Assembly: GCA_963696075.1 (NCBI GenBank) | Contig: CAVOJD010000008.1 | Span: 62,001 to 126,000, forward strand | DNA: 64,000 bases | Source of the DNA: CAJQQK01 sp963696075 | GTDB taxonomy: Bacteria > Pseudomonadota > Alphaproteobacteria > Rhizobiales > Hyphomicrobiaceae | Direction of reading: 5' to 3' | Shown here: positions 52,179-61,173 of the stretch, one piece after another | How the letters are laid out: every line of letters starts with the position of its first letter | Numbering within the stretch: the stretch's first letter is position 1 | Program-made: the position numbers and the translations under genes | The notes under the pieces: generated by a model | What the model was told of the DNA's origin: nothing | Database searches by the model: none | What the model saw: the letters and a program-made list of their open reading frames with translations, nothing else

Positions 52179-53348
52179 TTACGCCTCGGCCCACTCACCG
52201 ACCCGGTCGAGGAAGGCTAGGCACTTGTCGAGTTCCTCGATCCTGATCCACTCGTTGGCCGTATGCGCCTGCGCGATGTCGCCCGGCCCGCACACCACCG
52301 ATGGCGCACCAGCCATTTCGAAAAGGCTCGCCTCAGTTGCATAGCTGACCGCATAGGTCTCGTTTTGCCCGGCAAGCTTCAGCGCCAGCGCCAGGGTTTC
52401 ACCCTCGCTGTCCGCCGCAAACGCCGGCACGTGATTGGTCCGCGTGATCTTGATGTCGGCCTCCGGCGCAACCTCGCGCATCGGCCCGAGAAGCTCATCA
52501 GCCTTGGCGCGGAGCCGTGCCTCGATGGCGTCGGGATCAACCCCCGGCATCGCCCGGATCTCCCAACCAAACCAGGTATGCTCCGGCACGATGTTGCTCG
52601 CGTTCCCGCCCGTGATCTCGGTCACCTGCAACGTCGTGTAGGGCGGCATGAACCGCTCATCATAAGGCGCCGTCTTGAGCTCTTCCTCGATGCGCCCAAG
52701 CTCCGTGATCAACGCACTGGCCGCCGCAATCGAATTGACACCGAGCGGCGCCAGGCTCGAATGCGCCGGCCGCCCTGTCACATCGACACTCCACCGCACC
52801 GGCCCCTTGTGCGCATCGACAACCGACATCGTCGTCGGCTCCCCGACGATCACCATCTTCGGCTTGACGATTTTCTCGCCCATCTCCGCGATCATCGGCC
52901 GAACGCCCGTGCACCCGACCTCTTCATCATAGGAAAAAACGATATGGATCGGCGTCTTCAGCGACTGCGCGGCATAGTCCGGCACCTTCGCCAGCACGCA
53001 CGCCAGGAACCCCTTCATGTCGCACGTGCCCCGACCGTAAAGTTTCCCGTCCTTCTCGATCATCGTGAACGGATCACTGTCCCAATCCTGCCCATCGACC
53101 GGCACCACATCCGTATGTCCGGAAAGCCCGATCCCGGCCGTATCCACCGGACCGATGGTCGCAAACAGCGAACTCTTCTCCCCCGTTTCATCCGGGATCC
53201 GTATCGACGTGACACCGTGAGACGACAAATACCCCTCGATGAAGTCGATAATCGGCAGATTCGAGTTCCGGCTCGTGGTGTCGAACGACACGAGTTGGCC
53301 AAGAAGTTCCTTTGCGCTCTCACGCCGCTGGTGCGATCCGCCAGTCAT
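52179..53348 (-). CDS. argE: Acetylornithine deacetylase
   Basis: A 389-aa M20 peptidase-family enzyme that removes the acetyl group from N-acetylornithine in arginine synthesis. Zinc-site residues are visible: H78 and D80 in LSGHTDVVP, D110 in GRGTCDMKG, E142/E143 in SYDEEVGC, and the C-terminal AQAHTANEW. FMPPYTTLQVTEITGGNASNIVPEHTWFGWEIR is diagnostic for the ArgE branch. It is followed 13 bases later by the cytochrome c' start and preceded by apaG on the same strand. Some relatives deacylate other amino acids. Confidence 0.92.
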   Translation of the reverse strand: MTGGSHQRRESAKELLGQLVSFDTTSRNSNLPIIDFIEGYLSSHGVTSIRIPDETGEKSSLFATIGPVDTAGIGLSGHTDVVPVDGQDWDSDPFTMIEKDGKLYGRGTCDMKGFLACVLAKVPDYAAQSLKTPIHIVFSYDEEVGCTGVRPMIAEMGEKIVKPKMVIVGEPTTMSVVDAHKGPVRWSVDVTGRPAHSSLAPLGVNSIAAASALITELGRIEEELKTAPYDERFMPPYTTLQVTEITGGNASNIVPEHTWFGWEIRAMPGVDPDAIEARLRAKADELLGPMREVAPEADIKITRTNHVPAFAADSEGETLALALKLAGQNETYAVSYATEASLFEMAGAPSVVCGPGDIAQAHTANEWIRIEELDKCLAFLDRVGEWAEA

Positions 53349-53422
53349 GGAAACCTTTCAACGAATAAGTGCCTGACGATTTCAGTCAGACAGGGTTTTC
53401 GGGGAGGGTTATCGCCAGAGCC

Positions 53423-53815
53423 TCAATTGAGCACCGGCCGAACGTCAGGACTGTCGAGCGAAAATGCGGGCACATCAACCTCGAATTCATCGCCATCGTC
53501 ACTCACCATGCCGTAGCGCCCCACCATCATGCCGGATGGCTCCGACAACGGGCAGCCGGACGTATAGTTGAACGACTCGCCGGGCCCCAGCACAGGTGTT
53601 TCACCAACAACGCCGGGCCCGCGCACTTCTTCCACCCGCCCCGCCGCATCCGTGATCTGCCAGTACCGCGTGCGCAACCGCACCGTTCGATCGCTTTCGT
53701 TGGTGATCTGGATGGTATACGCCCAGAAAAACCGCCGCGCGCCGGGATCCGACTCATGCTCGAGAAACTGCGGCTCGACCTTCACCCGAATGCCGTGTGT
53801 CGTCGCTTCATACAT
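53423..53815 (-). CDS. apaG: ApaG family protein
   Basis: A 130-aa beta-sandwich protein of the ApaG (DUF525) type: MYEATTHGIRVKVEPQFLEHES, FFWAYTIQITNESDRTVRLRTRYWQITDAAGRVEEVRGPGVVGETPVLGPGESFNYTSGCPLSEPSGMMVGRYGMV. The pyrophosphate-binding-like GxGxxG (RGPGVVGETP) is present. ApaG has been linked to cobalt/magnesium efflux and to ApaH, though the exact role is unsettled. The ATG at 53815 starts the conserved part; upstream frame is not conserved-looking. It lies between metZ and argE on the same strand. Confidence 0.95.
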   Translation of the reverse strand: MYEATTHGIRVKVEPQFLEHESDPGARRFFWAYTIQITNESDRTVRLRTRYWQITDAAGRVEEVRGPGVVGETPVLGPGESFNYTSGCPLSEPSGMMVGRYGMVSDDGDEFEVDVPAFSLDSPDVRPVLN

Positions 53816-53980
53816 TGCCAAGTCGTCCTCTGAAACGCACACCAGACGCCGTCTCGCCCACGCGATCCGCCGCCCTCCTGCTGCCTGCCGCGAAAGACCC
53901 GCTTCCTCATAGCATGAGCGCTCCCCGCCTGTGAAAGGCCGCGACACAAAAGCACGAGCCCCCAGACGCCATGCGCCAGA

Positions 53981-55195
53981 TTAATCCAGCGCCGCTTCGA
54001 TGTCGCCGATCAGGTCACCGGCCGCTTCGAGCCCCACTGACAGCCGGATCAGCCCCTCACCAATCCCGAGAACTGCCCGCTGTTCGGGCTTGAGACGCTG
54101 GTGCGTCGTCGTCGCCGGATGCGTCACCAGGCTCTTGGCATCTCCGAGATTGTTCGAAATCTTGATCAGTTTCAACTTGTTGAGGAGCGCAAACGCCCCC
54201 GCCTTGCCGTCCTGGATATCGAGCGCGATCACCTGCCCGCCACCCCGCATCTGCCGCTTGATCAGATCGGCCTGGGGATGGTCCGGCGCACCGCAGTAGA
54301 TCACCTTTTTCACTTTCGGATGATCAGCCAGCCGGGTCGCGATATAGGCAGCCGATTCGCACTGCTGCCGCACCCTGAGCGACAGCGTCTCAAGCCCCTT
54401 CAACAGCACCCACGCGTTGAACGGACTGAGACTGGGTCCCGTATGCTTCAGAAACGGATGCAGCGTCTCCCCGATGAACGCCTCCGACCCGAGCACGATG
54501 CCGCCAAGACAGCGCCCCTGCCCGTCGATATGCTTCGTTGCCGAATAGACGACGACGTCGGCCCCGAACGCCAGCGGCCGCTGCAGCATCGGCGTCGCAA
54601 ACACATTGTCGACGATCACCTTCGCGCCGACCGCATGCGCAAGCTCACTGACCGCGCGAATATCGACGAGATCAAGCGTCGGATTGGACGGCGTCTCAAA
54701 GAAGCAGACCTTCGTATTTTTCCGGATCGCCCGTTCCCACGCTTCGAGGTCGGTGCCGTCGATCAGCGTAGACTCGATCCCGAACCGCGGACAGAGGTCT
54801 TCGATCACGTACCGGCACGAACCAAACAAGGCGCGCGCTGCAACGACATGGTCACCGGCCTTGAGGCCGGACAGGATCGCAGCCGACACCGCCGCCATCC
54901 CCGATGCGGTCGCCCGTGCTGCTTCCGCGCCTTCAAGCAGCCGCGTCCGTTCCTCGAACATCGCAACCGTCGGATTGGCATAACGCGAATAGATGAACCC
55001 GCCCGCCTCCGTCTTGAAGCGCTCTTCCGCCTCCTCCGCCGACGCATACTGATAGCCCTGCGTCAGGAACATCGCCTCGGACATTTCCTGAAAGCCCGAC
55101 CGCATCGACCCGCCATGCACAAGCGCCGTCTCCGGCTCCCATGCGGGATCAATGAATTGCTTGCTCGTCAGCGGGCGTTGCGTATTGGAAGTCAT
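53981..55195 (-). CDS. metZ: O-succinylhomoserine sulfhydrylase
   Basis: A 404-aa PLP enzyme making homocysteine from O-succinylhomoserine (or O-acetylhomoserine) and sulfide. The PLP lysine is K221 in VVVYSATKHIDGQGRC; RYANPTVAMFEERTRLLEGAEAARATASGMAAVSAAIL and LVTHPATTTHQRL are MetZ hallmarks. GGAG sits a few bases upstream of the ATG at 55195. A SAM-II riboswitch precedes it, so SAM would repress its translation. It shares the strand with apaG and argE. Confidence 0.95.
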   Translation of the reverse strand: MTSNTQRPLTSKQFIDPAWEPETALVHGGSMRSGFQEMSEAMFLTQGYQYASAEEAEERFKTEAGGFIYSRYANPTVAMFEERTRLLEGAEAARATASGMAAVSAAILSGLKAGDHVVAARALFGSCRYVIEDLCPRFGIESTLIDGTDLEAWERAIRKNTKVCFFETPSNPTLDLVDIRAVSELAHAVGAKVIVDNVFATPMLQRPLAFGADVVVYSATKHIDGQGRCLGGIVLGSEAFIGETLHPFLKHTGPSLSPFNAWVLLKGLETLSLRVRQQCESAAYIATRLADHPKVKKVIYCGAPDHPQADLIKRQMRGGGQVIALDIQDGKAGAFALLNKLKLIKISNNLGDAKSLVTHPATTTHQRLKPEQRAVLGIGEGLIRLSVGLEAAGDLIGDIEAALD

Positions 55196-55269
55196 TTTCT
55201 GCGTCTCCGGTCCTGGTTCATCGGGCCCGGCCTTGAACAGCCGGGCGAACCGGGGAGCGGATCGCTGAC

Positions 55270-55325
55270 GGCCATTTTAGCGAGTTGTTTAAAGTGGCTG
55301 CAAGCCGGCCGGCCAAATCACCACT
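55270..55325 (-). promoter_or_regulatory. SAM-II riboswitch upstream of metZ
   Basis: Read on the minus strand, AGTGG-TGATTTGGCC opens and CCACT closes helix P1, with TTGCAG between them (the consensus reads TGATTT...TTGCAAGC). It continues TTAAACAACTCGCTAAAATGGCC, where CGCTAAAA matches the GCTAAAAA of the SAM-II consensus that forms the pseudoknot. The P1 arms AGTGG/CCACT pair fully. It ends about 75 bases before the metZ start. Confidence 0.92.
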
Positions 55326-55449
55326 GCCTCCGGAAATTCTCGGGCGGACACGGCTTCTCGCCGCGTCCAGCAGAAATCCCCTGGGAGCGTGCGGGGATTA
55401 TTGCGATCGCGCGCTTGGCGTCAAGCAGTAAACGGCTTAGAGAGCATGC

Positions 55450-56586
55450 ATGAACAACGCTGAAGATCGAGCCGCGCCGGCGGCCGGCACGGGGAGCGCG
55501 CGCATGCAGGCCCAAAGTGGCATCCTGCCGTCCCAGGCAATCGAGACCCTGATCGCGTCCGGCGCGATCAAGATACCGGCGCCTCTCGCCGACAGCCAGC
55601 TTCAGCCGGCAAGCCTCGACCTGCGCCTTGGCAGTGTTGCCTATCGCGTCCGCGCAAGCTTCCTCCCCGGCCCCGCAACCCGTGTGGCCGACCGGCTCGA
55701 AGATCTCGCCCTCCACCGCATCGAGTTCGGCGACGGCGCCGTCCTCGAAACCGGCTGCGTCTACGTTGTCCCGCTTTTGGAGAGCCTGTCCCTGCCGGCC
55801 GAGATTTCCGCCGCCACCAACCCGAAAAGCTCCACCGGCCGCCTTGACGTCTTCACCCGCGTCATCGCCGACCGCGTCAGCGCCTTCGACCAGATCCCGG
55901 CCGGCTACACCGGCCCGCTCTACGCCGAGATCTGCCCGCAGACATTTCCCATCATCGTCCGTGAAGGCTCCCGCCTCTCGCAGATCCGCTTCCGCTGCGG
56001 CAACCCCCTCGATGACGACACCGCCCTCGAAGCCCTCCACGCCGAACAGCAGCTCGTCTCATCCGCCGCCGCCGACATCTCGCAAGGCATCGCGCTCAGC
56101 GTCGACCTCGCCGAGACCAACGGTCCCGTCGGCTACCGCGCCCGCCGCCACACCGGCGTCGTTGACGTCGACAAGGTCGGCGCCTGCGCGATCGCCGAGT
56201 ACTGGGAACCGATCACCTTGGACAGCGGCTCCGACCTCATTCTCGATCCCGACCAGTTCTATATTCTAGCCTCCAAGGAATCGGTCCACGTCCCCCCGAC
56301 ACACGCCGCCGAGATGGTGCCGTTCAATCCCCTTGTTGGTGAGTTCCGCGTTCACTACGCAGGCTTTTTTGATCCAGGCTTCGGCCACGAGGCAACCGGC
56401 GGCGCAGGCTCCCGCGCCGTCCTGGAGGTGCGCTCCCACAACGTGCCCTTCATCCTGGAGGATGGCCAGATCGTCGGCCGCCTGATCTACGAGCGCCTGA
56501 CCGAAACCCCGAACCTGCTCTACGGCTCAGGCCTCGGCAGCCACTATCAGGCCCAAGGCCTCAAACTCTCGAAGCATTTCCGCTAA
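55450..56586 (+). CDS. dcd: 2'-deoxycytidine 5'-triphosphate deaminase (long form)
   Basis: A 378-aa dCTP deaminase of the two-domain alphaproteobacterial type, which turns dCTP to dUTP for thymidylate synthesis. The dUTPase-fold motifs include SLDLRLGSVAYRVRASFLPG, NPKSSTGRLDVFTRVIADR (the family's SSxGRxGV-type trimer loop) and GPLYAEICPQTFPIIVREGSRLSQIRF; the second half repeats the fold weakly, with HYAGFFDPGFGHEATGG. ATG 55450 gives the longest protein. ATG 55504, with GGGGAG seven bases upstream, is a real alternative and starts closer to the conserved ILPSQAIETLI. It diverges from metZ. Confidence 0.92.
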   Translation: MNNAEDRAAPAAGTGSARMQAQSGILPSQAIETLIASGAIKIPAPLADSQLQPASLDLRLGSVAYRVRASFLPGPATRVADRLEDLALHRIEFGDGAVLETGCVYVVPLLESLSLPAEISAATNPKSSTGRLDVFTRVIADRVSAFDQIPAGYTGPLYAEICPQTFPIIVREGSRLSQIRFRCGNPLDDDTALEALHAEQQLVSSAAADISQGIALSVDLAETNGPVGYRARRHTGVVDVDKVGACAIAEYWEPITLDSGSDLILDPDQFYILASKESVHVPPTHAAEMVPFNPLVGEFRVHYAGFFDPGFGHEATGGAGSRAVLEVRSHNVPFILEDGQIVGRLIYERLTETPNLLYGSGLGSHYQAQGLKLSKHFR

Positions 56587-56621
56587 AGCCGTCCCGCCGC
56601 GCCTCGCGACAGGACGACCGA

Positions 56622-57971
56622 CTAGACCGCCACGGAATGGCGCGCTTTGGAGAGCTGGAAATAGCTGTCGAACGCCGCAGCAGCCACCCGCGCAAGCGGC
56701 AGCGCCTCATCGGCCAGCCGCACCGTGTCACCGTCAACCTCAACCAGCCGGTCACGCATCATGTCACGGAGGTTGTCGAGCGCATCCGCGCACCAGCCTT
56801 CGCCCATCCCGTACGCTTCACCTGCCGCCCCGAAATCCGCGGTCCCCGCGCACATCAACTGTTCGATCACTCGTGCCCGTGCCCGGTCCTCGTCCGTCAG
56901 CACGTGACCCTTGGCAACCGGCAACTCGCCCGCCGCGACGGCCCGCGCCCACGCCCCGGTTTCCGAGATGTTCTGGTAATAGCCATCAGGCGTCCGCCCG
57001 ATCGACGTCGACCCAAGCGCAATCAGCGTATCGGCCTGGTCTGTCGTATAGCCCTGGAAGTTCCGATGCAGTGTTCCGGCGCGCGCCGCCACCGCCAGTG
57101 GATCGGACGGTAAGGCGAAATGGTCGATACCGATCGCCTGATAGCCCGCCGCCTCCAGCGCCTCAGCCGCAGCGTCCGCCTGCGCACGCCGCTCCATAGA
57201 CCCCGGCAGCGCCGCCTCGTCGATGAGCCGCTGCTTCTTCGCCATCCACGGCACATGGGCATACCCGAACAGCGCAATCCGGTCGGGCCGCATCTCGACG
57301 CATTGGCTGATCGTCTTGGTCAACGAGGCAACCGTCTGATGCGGCAGCCCATAGATCAGATCGAAATTGACACTTGCGACACCGGCTTGTCTGAACCCGT
57401 CAACCGCACGCCGCACCATCTCCGGCGGCTGGATCCGATTGATCGCAGCCTGAACCGTTGGGTCGAACTCCTGAACCCCGAAGCTCGCCCGCGTGAAACC
57501 GATTTTCCCGATCCGCGCGATCATCTCGTCGCTGAGCGTCCGCGGGTCGCATTCGATCGCGATCTCCGCATCGTCCGTAAAATCGAACCGGCTCGCGACC
57601 TTCTCCATCACGCGCGCGAGGTCATCCGGCTCCAGCGCCGTCGGCGTCCCGCCCCCCCAATGCAGGTGATCGACCTTCATGCGTGCCGGCACAAGGCCGG
57701 CAACCAGGTCGACTTCCCGCATCAGCACGTCGACATACTTTTCGACCGGCTCATAACGCGCGGCAAGCTTCATGTTGCACCCGCAATACCAGCATAGTTG
57801 CCGGCAGAACGGCACATGCAGATAAAGCGACACCGGCTTCGCAGGCTCCAGCGCCGCAAGCCACGACCGCAGCGTCGCCTCGGGGAAATCCGTCTGGAAA
57901 TGCGGCACCGTCGGATAGCTCGTGTATCGCGGCACTGCGGCCGTCGCGTATTTCTGAACGATCGCGTTCAT
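56622..57971 (-). CDS. hemN: Oxygen-independent coproporphyrinogen III oxidase (radical SAM)
   Basis: A 449-aa radical SAM enzyme that decarboxylates coproporphyrinogen III to protoporphyrinogen IX without oxygen. The cluster cysteines are C56, C60 and C63 in FCRQLCWYCGC, and YLHVPFC, HLHWGGGTPT and FGVQEFDPTVQAAINRIQP are characteristic of true HemN rather than HemW. YGLPHQT and GIDHFALP segments complete the substrate side. Supplies protoporphyrin for bacteriochlorophyll and heme under anaerobic conditions, in keeping with bchJ and bchE directly upstream on the same strand. Confidence 0.95.
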   Translation of the reverse strand: MNAIVQKYATAAVPRYTSYPTVPHFQTDFPEATLRSWLAALEPAKPVSLYLHVPFCRQLCWYCGCNMKLAARYEPVEKYVDVLMREVDLVAGLVPARMKVDHLHWGGGTPTALEPDDLARVMEKVASRFDFTDDAEIAIECDPRTLSDEMIARIGKIGFTRASFGVQEFDPTVQAAINRIQPPEMVRRAVDGFRQAGVASVNFDLIYGLPHQTVASLTKTISQCVEMRPDRIALFGYAHVPWMAKKQRLIDEAALPGSMERRAQADAAAEALEAAGYQAIGIDHFALPSDPLAVAARAGTLHRNFQGYTTDQADTLIALGSTSIGRTPDGYYQNISETGAWARAVAAGELPVAKGHVLTDEDRARARVIEQLMCAGTADFGAAGEAYGMGEGWCADALDNLRDMMRDRLVEVDGDTVRLADEALPLARVAAAAFDSYFQLSKARHSVAV

Positions 57972-58020
57972 CCAGCTTCACGCCTCCATCTCATCATCAA
58001 CCTGCTGTCCGGACCCGGCA

Positions 58021-58698
58021 TCAACCCCGGCGCCGACGCCGCTTGAGTTCGAACCGGCAAACACTACGTCCTGCAACTGTTCCGCACCGGTAGCCGCAAA
58101 CAAGCCGACGATCGACAAGGGCCTGGAACAACCCATCGAGAACACCTCGGTGCCACTGACCCTCACGCGTCTTGAGCGGATTGTCCGTGATCTCGATCAA
58201 AACCGTCTCCCCCGCCCGCGCCGCAACCGTGCCGGACCCCGCAAAGGTCCAGGCATGCGCCAGGATCGCTTTGAGCAAAATCCGTCCGCCAAGCGCCGGC
58301 GGCAGCATCCGGATCACCCAGCGCGCAGCCCACGGGATCCGGTTCTCCGCGACATAGTCAGCCGTCCGCCGTCCGGCATCGTAGGCAATCAGCGCAGCAA
58401 TATCGGGATCGAACACCTCTTCGAGCACATCGTAGAGGCCCTGCACCAACGCTTCATCAACCATCCGCGACGGCGGTTCATCAAGCAGCCGCTCAAGGCC
58501 GGCCTGCGCGAATATCCGCCTTGTTTCGCGACGGCCGACCACGTCTTGAAGCGCGGCCGCGAGCTGGATCACGGCATTGGGACCGATAACCCCGTCCCGC
58601 CGGCCTGTCGACAGAAGCCCCGACGCACCCACCGCCGGAACACCCGAAACCGGCCCCTCGAAGACAAACCCGCGACGATCATCCGTAACATCGGACAT
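58021..58698 (-). CDS. bchJ: Bacteriochlorophyll 4-vinyl reductase-type protein BchJ
   Basis: A 225-aa V4R-domain protein. It carries GVIGPNAVIQLAAALQDVVG, EEVFDPDIAALIAYDAGRRTADYVAENRIPWAARWVIRMLPPALGGRILLKAILAHAWTFAGSG and a C-terminal VCGYRCGTVAGRSVCRFEL, the Cys-containing V4R end. BchJ was first named 4-vinyl reductase but later work points to a helper role in chlorophyll synthesis, probably a carrier or stabiliser of intermediates. The ATG at 58698 has AAGGA ten bases upstream. It lies 32 bases after the bchE stop, the usual neighbour, and is likely co-transcribed with it. Confidence 0.9.
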   Translation of the reverse strand: MSDVTDDRRGFVFEGPVSGVPAVGASGLLSTGRRDGVIGPNAVIQLAAALQDVVGRRETRRIFAQAGLERLLDEPPSRMVDEALVQGLYDVLEEVFDPDIAALIAYDAGRRTADYVAENRIPWAARWVIRMLPPALGGRILLKAILAHAWTFAGSGTVAARAGETVLIEITDNPLKTREGQWHRGVLDGLFQALVDRRLVCGYRCGTVAGRSVCRFELKRRRRRG

Positions 58699-58730
58699 GG
58701 CAAGCAATCCTTGGAAATCAGTCGTTGATC

Positions 58731-60362
58731 TCAGCCCGCACGCACCGTTTCACGCTCCGGCGCCTCGAGGCTCTCGGCCAACTGCTCCGTGCCACCGCCA
58801 CACGCCTTGATCTGCTCGCGCACCGTCCTCGCCTTCTGCGCCCGGTCCGCTGCAGCTTCCCAGTCTTCCATCTGCGCCGGCGCGATCTTGCGCGTGCGGT
58901 CGAAATGGAAATCGACCTGACCCTTCGACTGCGGTCCCCAGTAGTTGTGCTTGCCGAGATCGTAGAATTTGCGCTCGAAGCCCGCCTTCAGGAACGCTTT
59001 CAGGCATCCCAGCAGATACCGCCGCCGGAACCCCGTGCCGCGCCAGGGATAATGAAACAGCGCCTTGCGCATATAGAAGCGACGGTAATTGCTCATCACC
59101 CGGTCGAGCAGCTCCGCCCGGTCCATCGCCTCCGGCTTCATGATCGGCGTCACGAAATTATATTTCGAGAAGTCGAACACCTCGACCTTGTCACCCAGTT
59201 CCTGGAACAGCGAAGAAAACGGCCACGGCGTATACATCGCCCAGTTGGCAAGGTCCGGATCCCACGCCTTCGCCATCTGATAGGTCTCTTCCAGCGTCTC
59301 CGCCGTCTCGTTTTCGAGGCCCACGATGAACTGCGCCTCCACGAATATGTCGGCATCGCGCAGAAGCTTGATCGCGCGCCGGTTGTCCTCGACCTTGGTC
59401 TCCTTGTTGAACCGGTCGAGTTTGAGCTGCGCCGCCGCCTCCGTTCCAAGGCTGACGTGCACCAATCCCGCCTCGCGATAGAGCGCCAGGTATTCCTCAT
59501 CCCTGAGGATGTCCGTCACCCGCGTATTGATGCCCCACTTGATTTTGTCGGGCAGCCCGCGCGCGATCAGCTCCTTGCAGAACGCGATGAATTTCTTGCG
59601 GTTGATCGTCGGTTCCTCGTCGGCAAGGATGAAAAAACCGACGTCGTGGTCATTGACCAGCGTCTCGATCTCATCGACGACGGCCTTCGGGTCGCGGATG
59701 CGGTAGTCACGCCAGAATTTCCACTGCGAACAGAACGAGCAGGTGAACGGACAGCCCCGCGCCATATTCGGGATCGCGACACGCACGCCGAGCGGCACGT
59801 AGATATACTTCTCCCACTCCAGCAGCGACCAATCCGGATTGATCGCATCAAGGTTCTTCACCGTCGGCGCCGCCTGCGTCGCGACGATCTGGTCACCCTC
59901 CTGGAACGCTAGCCCCTTGATCGACTGGCGCTTCTCCATCCAGTCGCCCGCGTCAATCGCGCGAATGAGATCAACGATGATCTCCTCGCCCTCGCCGCGT
60001 ACAATCACATCCACCCACGGCGCCTCGGAAAGCACCTGCTTGTACATGAACGTCGCGTGGATACCGCCCAGCACCCTGACCGCGTCCGGACATACCTCTT
60101 TGGCAATTTCGAGCACCCGCTCGGCGGTGTAGATCGACGGCGTAATCGCCGTGCATCCGACCACATCGGGCTGCAGTTCTGCCAGCCGTGCGGAAACTTC
60201 GTCATCGCTGAGATCATTCGTCATCGCGTCGACAAAGTGGACATCGTCATACCCGGCCGTCTTGAGCGAACCGGCGAGATAAGCCGCCCAGGCTGGCGGC
60301 CAATTACCGGCGATTTCGGCACCACCGGAATGATAGTTTGGATGAACCAGCACAATGCGCAT
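58731..60362 (-). CDS. bchE: Mg-protoporphyrin IX monomethyl ester anaerobic oxidative cyclase
   Basis: A 543-aa radical SAM/cobalamin enzyme forming ring E of bacteriochlorophyll with water-derived oxygen. The B12-binding N-terminal part (MRIVLVHPNYHSGGAEIAGNWPPAWAAYLAGSLK...GCTAITPSIYTAERVLEIAK) precedes the cluster cysteines C204, C208 and C211 in GCPFTCSFCSQWKFWRDYR. The ~180-residue C-terminal part (PWRGTGFRRRYLLGCLKAFLKAGFERKFYDLGKHNYWGPQSKGQVDF) is BchE-specific. ATG 60362 has GGAGGAG six bases upstream. FNR- and PpsR-type sites lie just upstream, as expected for anaerobic, oxygen/light-regulated expression. bchJ and hemN follow. Confidence 0.97.
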   Translation of the reverse strand: MRIVLVHPNYHSGGAEIAGNWPPAWAAYLAGSLKTAGYDDVHFVDAMTNDLSDDEVSARLAELQPDVVGCTAITPSIYTAERVLEIAKEVCPDAVRVLGGIHATFMYKQVLSEAPWVDVIVRGEGEEIIVDLIRAIDAGDWMEKRQSIKGLAFQEGDQIVATQAAPTVKNLDAINPDWSLLEWEKYIYVPLGVRVAIPNMARGCPFTCSFCSQWKFWRDYRIRDPKAVVDEIETLVNDHDVGFFILADEEPTINRKKFIAFCKELIARGLPDKIKWGINTRVTDILRDEEYLALYREAGLVHVSLGTEAAAQLKLDRFNKETKVEDNRRAIKLLRDADIFVEAQFIVGLENETAETLEETYQMAKAWDPDLANWAMYTPWPFSSLFQELGDKVEVFDFSKYNFVTPIMKPEAMDRAELLDRVMSNYRRFYMRKALFHYPWRGTGFRRRYLLGCLKAFLKAGFERKFYDLGKHNYWGPQSKGQVDFHFDRTRKIAPAQMEDWEAAADRAQKARTVREQIKACGGGTEQLAESLEAPERETVRAG

Positions 60363-60379
60363 CGGACGCTCCTCCACTT

Positions 60380-60401
60380 TGTGTAAAGCAAAGTTTACAC
60401 A
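60380..60401 (-). promoter_or_regulatory. PpsR/CrtJ-type site (TGT-N12-ACA) at bchE
   Basis: Perfect dyad TGTGTAAA-GCAAAG-TTTACACA whose inner triplets form TGT-N12-ACA (60382-60384, 60397-60399), the consensus of the photosynthesis repressor PpsR/CrtJ. It overlaps a TAAACT -10 candidate on the minus strand (60392-60397). Confidence 0.8.
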
Positions 60402-60418
60402 TCGGAAGGAAAACTAAT

Positions 60419-60432
60419 TTGACATAAATCAA
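60419..60432 (-). promoter_or_regulatory. FNR/FnrL box at bchE
   Basis: TTGAC-ATAA-ATCAA (minus strand TTGAT-TTAT-GTCAA) fits the FNR consensus TTGAT-N4-ATCAA at 9 of 10 fixed bases. Its centre lies 31 bases upstream of the centre of the TAAACT -10 candidate, so about -41 from the expected start, the class II activator position. Confidence 0.8.
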
Positions 60433-60543
60433 ATCTGACAACACGAGCACGCTGCGCGCCCGATTGACCGATCGGGACTTGCCGTGCGGCCCGGATCGCG
60501 GAACAGTGTCCCCGTCACGATGATCAACGGACGGCGACCCGCC

Positions 60544-61164
60544 ATGCCAATCTCGCCTGCACCATCGACACGCCCTCTCAGGCGCGCTGCGCGTTTCGCG
60601 GTCCTGATCCTTCTGATCGCAGCCCCCCTCAACCCCGCCCTCGCGCATCAGGCCACCGGCGTCGCCGGCGGCCTCGAAGCCGGCCTCCTTCACCCGCTCT
60701 ACGGCCTCGACCACGTCGTCGCCATGGTCGCCGTCGGACTGTGGGGCGCCTTCCTCGGCCCTCCGGCCATCTGGCTGCTGCCGATCGTCTTTCCCATGGT
60801 CATGGCCTTTGGCGGCGCATTAGGCGTGATCGGCATTCCAATCCCGTTCATCGAAACCGGCATCGCGGTCTCCGCAATCGTTCTCGGCCTGATGGTCGCC
60901 TTCGCCGTGCGTCCCCCGCTCTGGATTGCAGCCGTCATCGTCGCCACCTTCGCCATTTTCCATGGTCACGCTCACGGCACCGAACTGCCCGGCGCAGCCA
61001 ACCCCCTCGCCTACAGCATCGGCTTCGTCGTCTCGACCGGCCTCCTGCACTTGGGCGGTATCGCTCTGGGCCTGCCGGCCCGCTGGCCGGCCGGTCGCAC
61101 ACTCGTTCGCGCTGGCGGCGTCCTGATCGCAGCCGTCGGCGCAACCTTCCTGACGACAGGCTGA
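60544..61164 (+). CDS. HupE/UreJ family membrane protein
   Basis: A 206-aa protein with a signal peptide (ends in NPALA-HQA) and about six membrane segments. It has the HupE motif HPLYGLDHVVAMVAVGLWG (residues ~53-71) and the histidine-rich HGHAHGTE. HupE/UreJ proteins are proposed nickel (or cobalt) permeases for hydrogenase and urease; neither is in this window. ATG 60544 is used; ATG 60520 is possible. It diverges from bchE and overlaps closely with a second related gene. Confidence 0.85.
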   Translation: MPISPAPSTRPLRRAARFAVLILLIAAPLNPALAHQATGVAGGLEAGLLHPLYGLDHVVAMVAVGLWGAFLGPPAIWLLPIVFPMVMAFGGALGVIGIPIPFIETGIAVSAIVLGLMVAFAVRPPLWIAAVIVATFAIFHGHAHGTELPGAANPLAYSIGFVVSTGLLHLGGIALGLPARWPAGRTLVRAGGVLIAAVGATFLTTG

Positions 61165-61173
61165 GTGAGCCCG

